Both the position numbers and the translations under genes were made by a program. Of a DNA stretch of 9,696 bases, positions 1-6,270 are shown one piece after another. How positions within the stretch are numbered: the stretch's first letter is position 1; each line of letters starts with the position of its first letter. The stretch comes from CAZQRW01 sp964596115 (GTDB lineage: Bacteria > Hydrothermota > UBA3072 > B12-G15), in assembly GCA_964596115.1 (NCBI GenBank), contig CAZQRW010000060.1:1-9696 (forward strand). Direction: 5' to 3'. A model generated the notes under the pieces. It was not told where the DNA came from. It searched no databases and saw nothing but the letters and a program-made list of their open reading frames with translations.

Positions 1-110
1 AAAATTTTCAAATTTTCAACCCCCGTCCCCGACTGATGCAAAAAAGGCAATGAGTGGTGCAAGGTTTGTTGTTAAGGTGGCTAAAAAAGTAATTCCTACA
101 TCTTCCACTT

Positions 111-149
111 AAAAGTCAAAAGTTTGTCAAACGATTTCCTATTGACTTT
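111..149 (+). promoter_or_regulatory. Operator-like repeat cluster upstream of asnS
   Basis: GTCAAA occurs at 115-120 and again at 126-131, exactly 11 bases apart, which is one helical turn. The second copy sits in a perfect short palindrome, GTTTG-T-CAAAC (122-132). AAAGTCAA (112-119) is the exact reverse complement of TTGACTTT (142-149), which contains the likely -35 box. The arrangement would suit a regulator binding next to or over the -35 element. No specific regulator can be named, and AT-rich DNA produces such short repeats fairly easily. Confidence 0.3.
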
Positions 150-176
150 AATTCATTTTCTGGCATATTTATCTAT
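142..176 (+). promoter_or_regulatory. Probable sigma70-type promoter for asnS (leaderless geometry)
   Basis: TTGACT (142-147) matches the -35 consensus at five of six positions. After a 16-base spacer comes CATATT (164-169), four of six to the -10 consensus. It is preceded by TG at 161-162 in the extended -10 position. Transcription would be expected to start about seven bases downstream, at or next to the A of the asnS ATG at 177. There is no purine-rich Shine-Dalgarno sequence before that ATG, which fits a leaderless transcript. Confidence 0.5.
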
Positions 177-1469
177 ATGAAATGGGTACATATTGAGGAT
201 ATATCTGAATACAACGGGCAATCCGTTGAAATTAGAGGATGGGTTTTTAATACCCGAAAAAGCGGTAAATTATTATTTATTCTTTTGAGGGATGGTACGG
301 GCATAATCCAGACTGTCACTTTAAAAAACGATGTGGGGGAAGAGGCATTTTCTCTTGCAAAATCCCTAACCCAGGAGTCTTCGTTAATCGTCAGAGGAAT
401 TGTAAGGGAGGATGAAAGGGCCCCTGGGGGGTATGAACTCTCCGTAAAAGAGATTGAGCCCATACATATTACGAGGGATTACCCCATTACACCAAAGGAA
501 CATGGTGTTGGGTTTCTTATGAATAAGAGGCATTTATGGATAAGGTCAAGAAGACAGAATGCCATACTCAGGATAAGGGCAGAAATTATCTCTGCAGTCA
601 GGGATTATCTGAATAACAAAAAATTCGTTTTGATAGATGCCCCAATATTTACTCCGTCTGCCTGTGAAGGGACAACAACTCTATTCAATGTTGACTACTT
701 TGGAAAGCCAGCTTACCTCTCCCAGAGTGGACAGTTATACAATGAGGCTGCCTGTATGGCATTTGGCAATGTCTATTGTTTTGGTCCTGCCTTCAGGGCA
801 GAAAAATCTAAAACGAGAAGACATTTGACAGAGTTCTGGCAGGTAGAGCCCGAGATGGCATTTGCACATATAGAGGATGCAATGGAGATAGCTGAGGGAA
901 TGGTGTCCTATACCATTGAAAGAGTCCTTGAAAATAGGAAGAAGGAGCTTGAAACCATTGAAAGGGATGTGACAAAACTTGAGAGCATAAAAACTCCATT
1001 TCCCAGGATATCATATACTGATGCGGTCAAAAGAATATCCAAACTTGGTGAGAAGGTTGAGTGGGGTGAGGACTTTGGTTCGCCTCAGGAGACAGTCCTT
1101 GCAAACTCCATCGAGTCTCCGTTCTTTGTGCATAGATTCCCTGTTAATGTAAAGGCGTTCTATATGAGGAGGGATCCTGATGACGAAAAACTATCCCTTT
1201 CCTTTGATATGCTTGCCCCTGAAGGGTACGGAGAGATTGTCGGAGGTGGCGAGAGGGAATACGATATTGATACACTTTTGAAGAGAATCAAAGAATATAA
1301 TCTTCCGGAAGAGGCATTTGAGTGGTATCTTGATCTTAGAAGATACGGTACGGTCCCCCACGCAGGATTTGGGCTTGGTATTGAAAGAACTGTTGCCTGG
1401 ATATGTAGATTACCCCATATCAGAGAAACGATCCCATTTCCCAGAATGCTTGATATTGTTTATCCTTAA
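177..1469 (+). CDS. asnS: Asparaginyl-tRNA synthetase (AsnRS)
   Basis: This cytoplasmic class IIb aminoacyl-tRNA synthetase charges tRNA-Asn with asparagine using ATP. The 430-residue product has an N-terminal OB-fold anticodon-binding domain (about residues 16-98, with VEIRGWV at the start). The catalytic domain shows class II motif 2 at 206-226 (FRAEKSKTRRHLTEF, with the ATP-contacting Arg207) and motif 3 at 397-423 (GFGLGIER with Arg404). The end HIRETIPFPR (414-423) is characteristic of AsnRS. AspRS usually has an ILFPRD-type end here, so AspRS is unlikely. The length is close to archaeal and Thermus AsnRS and shorter than the E. coli enzyme (466). The anticodon domain is present, so it is not an asparagine synthetase-like paralogue. 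The ATG at 177 is chosen because MKWVHIEDI leads directly into the OB fold. It lacks a Shine-Dalgarno sequence, unlike the genes downstream. gap follows after 48 bases. Confidence 0.95.
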   Translation: MKWVHIEDISEYNGQSVEIRGWVFNTRKSGKLLFILLRDGTGIIQTVTLKNDVGEEAFSLAKSLTQESSLIVRGIVREDERAPGGYELSVKEIEPIHITRDYPITPKEHGVGFLMNKRHLWIRSRRQNAILRIRAEIISAVRDYLNNKKFVLIDAPIFTPSACEGTTTLFNVDYFGKPAYLSQSGQLYNEAACMAFGNVYCFGPAFRAEKSKTRRHLTEFWQVEPEMAFAHIEDAMEIAEGMVSYTIERVLENRKKELETIERDVTKLESIKTPFPRISYTDAVKRISKLGEKVEWGEDFGSPQETVLANSIESPFFVHRFPVNVKAFYMRRDPDDEKLSLSFDMLAPEGYGEIVGGGEREYDIDTLLKRIKEYNLPEEAFEWYLDLRRYGTVPHAGFGLGIERTVAWICRLPHIRETIPFPRMLDIVYP

Positions 1470-1488
1470 AAAAGGAGAGTAATAGATT

Positions 1489-1527
1489 ATGATACAAATT
1501 CTAAAAAGGAGGAATGTATGGCTTTAA
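1489..1527 (+). CDS. Possible 12-codon minicistron (leader peptide) before gap
   Basis: ATG at 1489 opens a 12-codon frame (MIQILKRRNVWL) ending at TAA 1525-1527, inside the start of gap. A good Shine-Dalgarno sequence, AAAGGAGAG (1471-1479), lies nine bases upstream and has no other use, because gap has its own at 1506-1512. The two adjacent AGG codons of the minicistron are themselves the gap Shine-Dalgarno sequence. Translating it would therefore pass ribosomes over the gap start. It could couple asnS to gap or modulate gap. It may also be chance: the peptide matches nothing I recognise. Confidence 0.3.
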   Translation: MIQILKRRNVWL

Positions 1528-2528
1528 AGGTAGGCATAAATGGTTTTGGGAGAATAGGTAGATGTTATTTAAGAGAGGCACTAAAGAGAAGTAGTATTGA
1601 CGTTGTTGCTGTAAATGATATAACCGATGCAAAGACCCTTGCTCACTTACTAAAGTATGATTCTGTACATGGAGTATTTCACAAAGAAATAGAAGTGGGC
1701 GAGGATTATTTTATTGTTGATGGTAAAAAAGTCATTGTTTTCAGTGAAAAAGATCCTTCCATGATTCCCTGGGAAAAATATGATGTTAATATTGTAATGG
1801 AGTCAACAGGCAGATTTCGTTCAAGGCCCGATGCGGCAAAACATCTAAGGGGAAGCGTTAAAAAGGTATTACTCTCGGCACCATCTAAAGGGGAACCTGC
1901 AGATATTACCATTGTCCTTGGCATAAATCAGGAACAGTATGACCCTCAAAGACATAATGTCATATCAAATGCCTCCTGTACCACAAATAGCTTTGCTCCA
2001 CTGGTAAAGGTATTGCATAAAAATTTTATCATAAAAAGAGGGTTAATGGTAACCGTTCATTCATATACGAACGATCAGAGAATTCTCGACTTACCCCATA
2101 GGGATTTGAGAAGGGCAAGGGCTGCAGGTGTATCTATCATTCCTACAACTACAGGAGCTGCAAAAGCTATACAGATTATATTCCCCGAGCTAAAGGGGAA
2201 ACTTGATGCCTATTCTTTGAGGGTCCCAACCCCTGATGGTTCAATTACTGATTTTACTGCGGTAGTTGAAAAGTCAGTTACTGTTGAAGAAGTAAATGCG
2301 GCATTTAAGAGGGCATCTGAAACAGATCTGAAAGGGATACTCCAGTATACTGAGGAGCCACTTGTTTCCCATGATATCGTTGGTAATCCCTTTTCTTCAA
2401 TATTCGATTCCCAATTGACAAAGGTAATTGAAGGGAATCTTGTGAAGGTTGTTGGATGGTATGATAATGAGTGGGGCTACTCTACAAGAATGGTTGACCT
2501 CACTGAATTTATAGGAGAGAGGCTATGA
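1518..2528 (+). CDS. gap: Glyceraldehyde-3-phosphate dehydrogenase (type I, NAD-dependent)
   Basis: The enzyme oxidises and phosphorylates glyceraldehyde 3-phosphate to 1,3-bisphosphoglycerate in glycolysis, and runs in reverse in gluconeogenesis. The 336-residue length is normal. The N-terminal Rossmann fold begins GINGFGRIGR (7-16), and NDITD with Asp34 suggests NAD rather than NADP. The catalytic block is SNASCTTN with Cys154, and His181 in HSYTNDQ is the general base. The phosphate-binding loop is at 207-215 (SIIPTTTGA's neighbourhood). The C-terminus has the conserved WYDNEWGYS. The second cysteine found in many GAPDHs (CTTNC) is Ser158 here, a variant known in other bacterial enzymes. 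The start is supported by AAGGAGG (1506-1512), five bases before ATG. The stop overlaps the pgk start as ATGA (2525-2528), so the two products should be translationally coupled. Confidence 0.97.
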   Translation: MALKVGINGFGRIGRCYLREALKRSSIDVVAVNDITDAKTLAHLLKYDSVHGVFHKEIEVGEDYFIVDGKKVIVFSEKDPSMIPWEKYDVNIVMESTGRFRSRPDAAKHLRGSVKKVLLSAPSKGEPADITIVLGINQEQYDPQRHNVISNASCTTNSFAPLVKVLHKNFIIKRGLMVTVHSYTNDQRILDLPHRDLRRARAAGVSIIPTTTGAAKAIQIIFPELKGKLDAYSLRVPTPDGSITDFTAVVEKSVTVEEVNAAFKRASETDLKGILQYTEEPLVSHDIVGNPFSSIFDSQLTKVIEGNLVKVVGWYDNEWGYSTRMVDLTEFIGERL

Positions 2529-3715
2529 AATTAAAAGGCATTGAGAATCTCAATGTGAAAGGCAAAAGAGTGCTTGTAAGGGTCGATTTTAATGTCCCCA
2601 TTAAGGAGGGAGAAATTACTGATACAACAAGGATAGAGGCAGCCCTTCCAACAATAAAGTATCTTATAGAAAATGGTGCAAAAGTAATTTTGATGTCCCA
2701 TCTCGGAAGACCGAATGGAAAGGTGGTTCCTGAACTTTCACTCAGACCTGTTGCAGATGAATTGAGTAGGATATTGGCAAAGGAAGTTAAGTTTGTACCA
2801 GATTGTATTGGAGATAAGACAGAAAAGATGGTTTCTACAATGAAGGATGGTGACATCTTACTCCTTGAAAATGTCAGGTTTCATATAGAAGAGAAGAAGA
2901 ATGATGACGAATTTGCAAAAAAACTTGCTTCACTTGGTGAAATATATATCAATGATGCATTTGGGACGGCTCATAGGGCACAGGCATCAACATATGGTGT
3001 TGCTCAATTTATTAGGGAAAGGGCAGCAGGTTTTCTAATGATCAAAGAGTTAGAAGTGCTTGGGAAACTGCTGAAACATCCTCCAAGGCCTTTTGTCTTA
3101 GTCCTCGGTGGTGCTAAGATTTCAACAAAGGTGCCATTAATAATGAATTTCTTAGATAGGGCAGATCGAATTATGCTTGGTGGGGGTATGGTCTTCACAT
3201 TTTTTAAATCACAAGGATTGGGAATTGGAGATTCAATATGCGAAGATGAACTTGTTGAAAAGGCGAAAGAAATTCTCAGCATTGCGTCTCAGAAGGAGGT
3301 AGACTTTTTATTGCCAGTAGATCTTTTGGCAGCAAAGGAAATTTCGGAAGAGACAGAGACTATAGAAGTTCCGAGAGAGGATATCCCTGAGGGATGGAAG
3401 GGAGTAGATATTGGCAAAACCACTATAAGTATTTTTAATGCCGCTATAGAGGGTGCAAAAACAATTTTTTGGAATGGTCCTATGGGGATTTTTGAGGTTG
3501 AAAAGTTTTCTACAGGTTCGAGGGAAATTGGTAAAAAAATCGATGAAGAAACAATGAAAGGGGCTTTCTCTGTTGTTGGTGGGGGTGATACAGTTAGTTG
3601 TGTTAGGAAATTTGGCATAAATGTGAGCCATATCTCCACAGGTGGTGGGGCATCATTAGAGTTTTTGTCAGGAGAAAGTCTTCCAGCCCTTAAATTTTTA
3701 ATGGAGGAGCAATGA
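2525..3715 (+). CDS. pgk: Phosphoglycerate kinase
   Basis: The kinase transfers the acyl phosphate of 1,3-bisphosphoglycerate to ADP, forming ATP and 3-phosphoglycerate. It uses the product of the preceding gene. The 396 residues match the usual bacterial monomer. Visible signatures are RVDFNVP (19-25), the substrate-binding SHLGRP (58-63), LLENVRF (113-119), NDAFGTAHR (143-151), the C-domain nucleotide-binding GGAKISTK (195-202), NGPMGIFE (317-324), GGGDT (352-356) and STGGGA (371-376). A purine-rich GGAGAGAGG (2514-2522) precedes the start. Both ends are ATGA overlaps, with gap upstream and tpiA downstream. In Thermotoga the pgk and tpi products are fused. Here they are separate proteins with a four-base overlap in different frames. 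Confidence 0.97.
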   Translation: MKLKGIENLNVKGKRVLVRVDFNVPIKEGEITDTTRIEAALPTIKYLIENGAKVILMSHLGRPNGKVVPELSLRPVADELSRILAKEVKFVPDCIGDKTEKMVSTMKDGDILLLENVRFHIEEKKNDDEFAKKLASLGEIYINDAFGTAHRAQASTYGVAQFIRERAAGFLMIKELEVLGKLLKHPPRPFVLVLGGAKISTKVPLIMNFLDRADRIMLGGGMVFTFFKSQGLGIGDSICEDELVEKAKEILSIASQKEVDFLLPVDLLAAKEISEETETIEVPREDIPEGWKGVDIGKTTISIFNAAIEGAKTIFWNGPMGIFEVEKFSTGSREIGKKIDEETMKGAFSVVGGGDTVSCVRKFGINVSHISTGGGASLEFLSGESLPALKFLMEEQ

Positions 3716-4458
3716 AAGGTTTTCTGATTGCAGGTAACTGGAAGATGAATAGAGGAGGAAAGGATGGTGCTCTTCTCGCAAGGGATATTAAGATGGGAAC
3801 GTATTCTATAAAAGATGGCATAGAGATTATGATTGCCCCTCCATTTACAGCAATACCTTCAGTGTCAGAAATTCTGAATGGAAGTAAGGTAAAATTAGGT
3901 GCTCAAAATATGTATTTTGAAGATAAGGGTGCCTATACAGGGGAGATTTCTCCTCAGTTTTTACTTGACTTTGGTGTAGAATTTATTATATTAGGGCATT
4001 CAGAGAGAAGGCAGTATTTTTGTGAAAAAGATGAGGACGTAAGAAAAAAGGTAAAAAAAGCCCTGGAAGTTGGGTTAAAACCTATTATTTGTGTTGGAGA
4101 AACACTTGAACAGCGGGATAGTGGTGAAGCGAAGAATATAGTTGTGAAACAGGTGAGAAGTATTGTTGAAGGAATGGAAGAAGTAGAGAAATTAACCTTT
4201 GCGTATGAACCCATATGGGCAATTGGTACAGGAAGAGTCGCTTCACCTGAACAGGCAGATGAAATGCATAGGGTGATCAGGAATATAATTGGTGATAAAG
4301 GAGATGATGTCAGGATTTTGTATGGAGGCAGTGTGAAACCAAACAACGCTGAAAGTCTTTTGAAGATGGATAATATTGATGGTGCGCTCATTGGAGGTGC
4401 ATCTTTAAAAACTGAGGATTTTATCAACATTATAAAAATAGCGGAGAAGATGTTATGA
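3712..4458 (+). CDS. tpiA: Triose-phosphate isomerase
   Basis: This TIM-barrel enzyme interconverts dihydroxyacetone phosphate and glyceraldehyde 3-phosphate and so feeds the GAPDH step encoded two genes upstream. The 248 residues are typical. All expected active-site elements are present: Asn9 and Lys11 in AGNWKMN, His96 in ILGHSERR, Glu166 in AYEPIWAIGTG with flexible loop 6 immediately after, and the phosphate-binding YGGSVKP (204-210) and GALIGGASL (224-232). The Shine-Dalgarno sequence GGAGGAG (3703-3709) lies within the last codons of pgk. The gene overlaps pgk and secG by four bases each (ATGA), so it is in the middle of a coupled chain. Confidence 0.97.
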   Translation: MKGFLIAGNWKMNRGGKDGALLARDIKMGTYSIKDGIEIMIAPPFTAIPSVSEILNGSKVKLGAQNMYFEDKGAYTGEISPQFLLDFGVEFIILGHSERRQYFCEKDEDVRKKVKKALEVGLKPIICVGETLEQRDSGEAKNIVVKQVRSIVEGMEEVEKLTFAYEPIWAIGTGRVASPEQADEMHRVIRNIIGDKGDDVRILYGGSVKPNNAESLLKMDNIDGALIGGASLKTEDFINIIKIAEKML

Positions 4459-4880
4459 TAGGTTTTTTGATTTCACTACATGTTTTAATTGCTGTGTTAC
4501 TGATCATTATAATACTTTTGCAACAATCGAGTGGAGGGGGACTTGGTGGTGTTTTTGGAGGTTCTCAATCTGTGTTTGGAGGTAAGGGTGCACAACCGTT
4601 CCTTATTAAGGTTACAGCTATTTTAGGGACGTTATTTATGATTACCTCTTCAACTATAGCATTTACTATTGCACACAGAAGGAAGACACTTGAAAGGCCT
4701 CCCGTTCCTATAGAACAAACCGCTCCAATGCAGACTCCACAGCAAGGTCTTCCAACATCTGGAGGAGCACAAAAACAAAGTGAAGAAAAATTGCCAGGTA
4801 CTGGTAAGGAGTTACCTCAACAGGGGCAAAAAAGTCAACCAGAAAAAATACCGCAGTTACCAATAGGAGGAGGAAAGTAA
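4455..4880 (+). CDS. secG: Preprotein translocase subunit SecG, with long Pro/Gln-rich tail
   Basis: SecG is an accessory membrane subunit of the SecYEG channel and assists SecA-driven export. The first 72 residues show the full family pattern: transmembrane helix 1 (about 3-22) ending LLQQSSGGGLGG, a glycine-rich loop with VFGGKGAQPFL (40-50), and transmembrane helix 2 (about 51-72) followed by positively charged HRRK. Residues 76-141 form an unusual low-complexity tail rich in Pro, Gln, Gly and Lys. It makes the protein 141 residues, against roughly 70-110 in many bacteria. The tail is in the same frame without a break, so it is real coding sequence. Placement after tpiA is a common bacterial order. 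Its own ribosome binding site is weak (GGAG 4442-4445), so coupling to tpiA through ATGA probably matters. The stop overlaps the rplU start by one base (TAATG). Confidence 0.93.
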   Translation: MIGFLISLHVLIAVLLIIIILLQQSSGGGLGGVFGGSQSVFGGKGAQPFLIKVTAILGTLFMITSSTIAFTIAHRRKTLERPPVPIEQTAPMQTPQQGLPTSGGAQKQSEEKLPGTGKELPQQGQKSQPEKIPQLPIGGGK

Positions 4881-5197
4881 TGTATGTAGTATTTGAACAA
4901 TCAGGATTCCAATTTATAGGTGATAAAGGCACAAAGTTAAAAATACCAAGAGTAGAGGGTTCTGTTGGAGAGAATATTCTTATTGATAAGGTGCTACTTC
5001 TAAAGGACGGCGATAAATTAGATATTGGTAGGCCATATATTAATGGAATTAAATTAAAAGCGAAGATTGTTGCTCAAGGTCACGAACCCACAATTATTGT
5101 ATATAAATATAAGAGAAGAAAAAATTATAGAAGAAAGAAAGGCCATAGACAGAAGTATACAGAAATAGAAATAAAGGGAATATCAAAGGGGGAGTAA
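4880..5197 (+). CDS. rplU: 50S ribosomal protein L21 (bL21)
   Basis: L21 is a 23S rRNA-binding protein of the large ribosomal subunit. The 105 residues include the N-terminal MYVVFEQSGFQF, matching the usual MYAIIKTGGKQY pattern, and the barrel segment VGENILIDKVLLL. The diagnostic basic signature KYKRRKNYRRKKGHRQKYT runs from about 76 to 94. The start has the strongest Shine-Dalgarno sequence in the region, AGGAGGAGG (4865-4873), six bases before ATG. This may let ribosomal protein output exceed that of the genes upstream. The gene abuts rpmA, with no ysxB-like cysteine protease gene between them as found in Firmicutes. Confidence 0.96.
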   Translation: MYVVFEQSGFQFIGDKGTKLKIPRVEGSVGENILIDKVLLLKDGDKLDIGRPYINGIKLKAKIVAQGHEPTIIVYKYKRRKNYRRKKGHRQKYTEIEIKGISKGE

Positions 5198-5455
5198 ATG
5201 GCACATAAGAAAGGTGTTGGTTCTTCAAGAAACGGTAGGGATTCCAATCCAAAATACCTTGGGGTCAAAAGATTTGCTGGTCAGTCTGTTAAGGGAGGAA
5301 TGGTCATAGTTAGGCAGAGAGGAACCAGGTATCACCCTGGTTTGAATGTTGGGAGAGGAAAGGATGATACACTTTATGCCCTTTCTGATGGTATTATTAA
5401 ATTTTCTATGCGAAAAGGTAGGAAGTTTATTGATGTTCTCCCTTCAGGCGGATAA
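5198..5455 (+). CDS. rpmA: 50S ribosomal protein L27 (bL27)
   Basis: L27 is a large-subunit protein whose N-terminal arm reaches toward the peptidyl transferase centre. The 85 residues show the family throughout: MAHKKGVGSSRNGRDS, LGVKRFAGQ, RQRGTRYHPGLNVGRGKDDTLYAL, and a C-terminal beta strand. The arm begins directly with MAHKKG, so there is no cleavable N-terminal extension like that of Firmicutes. The ATG follows the rplU stop with no gap, and AAAGGGGGAG (5185-5194) serves as ribosome binding site. The next gene starts only 20 bases after the stop. The obg GTPase gene that often follows rpmA is not here. Confidence 0.97.
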   Translation: MAHKKGVGSSRNGRDSNPKYLGVKRFAGQSVKGGMVIVRQRGTRYHPGLNVGRGKDDTLYALSDGIIKFSMRKGRKFIDVLPSGG

Positions 5456-5475
5456 TGGATTGAAGAGTTATTAAA

Positions 5476-6270
5476 ATGAAATATTTTATCGTAGGTATGG
5501 GAAGAGTTGGCTCTTCCCTTTTTTCTTCTCTAAAGGGTACAGAACATACATTTATGGGTTATTTCTCAAATAAAAAAGTTAATGGAGTTCCTGACAGGCA
5601 ATACTATAGAAAACTTGATGAAATTCCAGATGTTGATATCATCTTTGTTACTCTCCCTGATGATAAGATAGAGGAAGTTTCAAAAAAAATAGATAGAAAG
5701 GCTTGTTTTTGCCACACAAGCGGATTACAAAGTTTTTCTGTGCTTCCTGATTATGGTTTAGGAAGGGTATCAATGCACCCCATCTATTCGGTACCAGAGA
5801 TGTTCTCCGATCTCACAGGTTTGTTTTGGGGTGTAAGCGGTGATAAAATTGGAAAAGAAAAAGCAAGTAAATTAATAAATACAATGGGTGGCAAAATTAT
5901 ATATATCTCAGATGAAGCAAAACCCCTTTACCATGCTATTAATGTAATAAGCTCAAATATTTTAGTGAGTATTTATTATCTCCTTATGGGTCCTATAGAT
6001 AAATTGAATTTGCCTTTGGAACCATTTTTACAGCTTTCGATTAGCTCTCTAAAAAGTATCGAACAATTTGGTGTTCAAAATGCCCTGACAGGGCCTGTGG
6101 AGAGGGGAGATTTAATCACATTCAGGAAGGATATAGAAGCATTAAAGAGTGGGTATCCAGATATTTTTAGTTCATTAAAGGAGCTATTTCTGACAAATAT
6201 AAAAATTGCAAAAAGGAAGGGATTAAATGAAGAGATTCTTAGGCATATGTCTGATATTATCAATACTTAG
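5476..6270 (+). CDS. Rossmann-fold and DUF2520 domain protein (dehydrogenase-like)
   Basis: The 264-residue product resembles NAD(P)-dependent dehydrogenases of the pyrroline-5-carboxylate/ketopantoate reductase type. The N-terminal half has the dinucleotide-binding GMGRVG (7-12), VDIIFVTLPDDKI (53-65), HTSG (80-83) and HP (101-102). The C-terminal helical DUF2520 half has LYHA (151-154) followed by ISSNILVS, and ALTGPVERGD (203-212), both hallmarks of the family. The true substrate is unknown. Relatives are sometimes found beside pantothenate genes, but no such gene is present here. The start at 5476 is required because the glycine motif begins at residue 7. Its ribosome binding site is weak (GAAGAG, 5462-5467). 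An intrinsic-terminator sequence lies within codons 8-17. The last 44 bases overlap the next gene. Confidence 0.85.
   Translation: MKYFIVGMGRVGSSLFSSLKGTEHTFMGYFSNKKVNGVPDRQYYRKLDEIPDVDIIFVTLPDDKIEEVSKKIDRKACFCHTSGLQSFSVLPDYGLGRVSMHPIYSVPEMFSDLTGLFWGVSGDKIGKEKASKLINTMGGKIIYISDEAKPLYHAINVISSNILVSIYYLLMGPIDKLNLPLEPFLQLSISSLKSIEQFGVQNALTGPVERGDLITFRKDIEALKSGYPDIFSSLKELFLTNIKIAKRKGLNEEILRHMSDIINT
5499..5524 (+). terminator. Intrinsic (Rho-independent) terminator inside the DUF2520 gene start
   Basis: GGGAAGAG (5499-5506), loop TTGG (5507-5510), CTCTTCCC (5511-5518) and six T residues (5519-5524) form a perfect eight-pair hairpin with a tetraloop and T tract. It begins 44 bases after the rpmA stop, where a terminator for the gap-rpmA run would be expected. 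Yet it lies 23 bases after the first base of the next ATG and encodes part of the Rossmann glycine motif. It would be active on transcripts not being translated at that point, and a ribosome entering from 5476 should melt it. Confidence 0.6.

Larger units (their letters stand above)
1..176. other. Upstream non-coding region of asnS
   Basis: This stretch is AT-rich and I find no supportable gene in it. It opens with a tandem AAATTTTC repeat (2-9 and 10-17) and a short C-rich patch at 19-30. Its right half holds the repeat/palindrome cluster and the promoter-like elements listed separately. One forward frame stays open from the window edge to a TAA at 110-112. It could be the tail of an upstream gene, but its composition is unremarkable and I do not recognise it. 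Confidence 0.6.

Noticed and set aside
2..112. Forward frame open from the window edge, 36 codons, ending at TAA 110-112
   Set aside because: Could be the tail of an upstream gene or a short ORF from ATG 50, but it has no recognisable motif, and a stretch this short can stay open by chance.
1465..1493. Internal promoter before gap (TATGAT at 1488-1493)
   Set aside because: The -10 is good (five of six) but the spaced -35 (CTTAAA at 1465-1470) is weak. Not enough to list as a feature; kept only as the alternative to the minicistron.
2509..3639. Minus-strand frames of about 90-116 codons opposite pgk
   Set aside because: These are shadows of pgk, which keeps every family motif in the forward frame. 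Their translations resemble no protein family.
3692..3715. Possible -1 frameshift at the pgk-tpiA junction giving a PGK-TIM fusion as in Thermotoga
   Set aside because: The -1 frame is open from 3694 into tpiA, but ATTTTTA is a poor slippery site and no stimulatory structure is apparent. Plain ATGA coupling with a good tpiA ribosome binding site explains the junction.
3954..4430. 158-codon minus-strand frame opposite tpiA
   Set aside because: It is the reverse-strand shadow of a fully conserved tpiA. Its translation is Ser/Thr/Pro-rich with no domain and no ribosome binding site of note.
5460..5487. Promoter-like TTGAAG / TATTTT pair near the DUF2520 start
   Set aside because: Transcription would begin after the ATG at 5476 and remove the start codon, so it cannot serve this gene.
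6082..6094. Perfect palindrome GCCCTG-A-CAGGGC
   Set aside because: It lies in the conserved ALTGP codons of the DUF2520 gene, has a one-base centre that cannot form a hairpin loop, and has no T tract, so codon constraint explains it.
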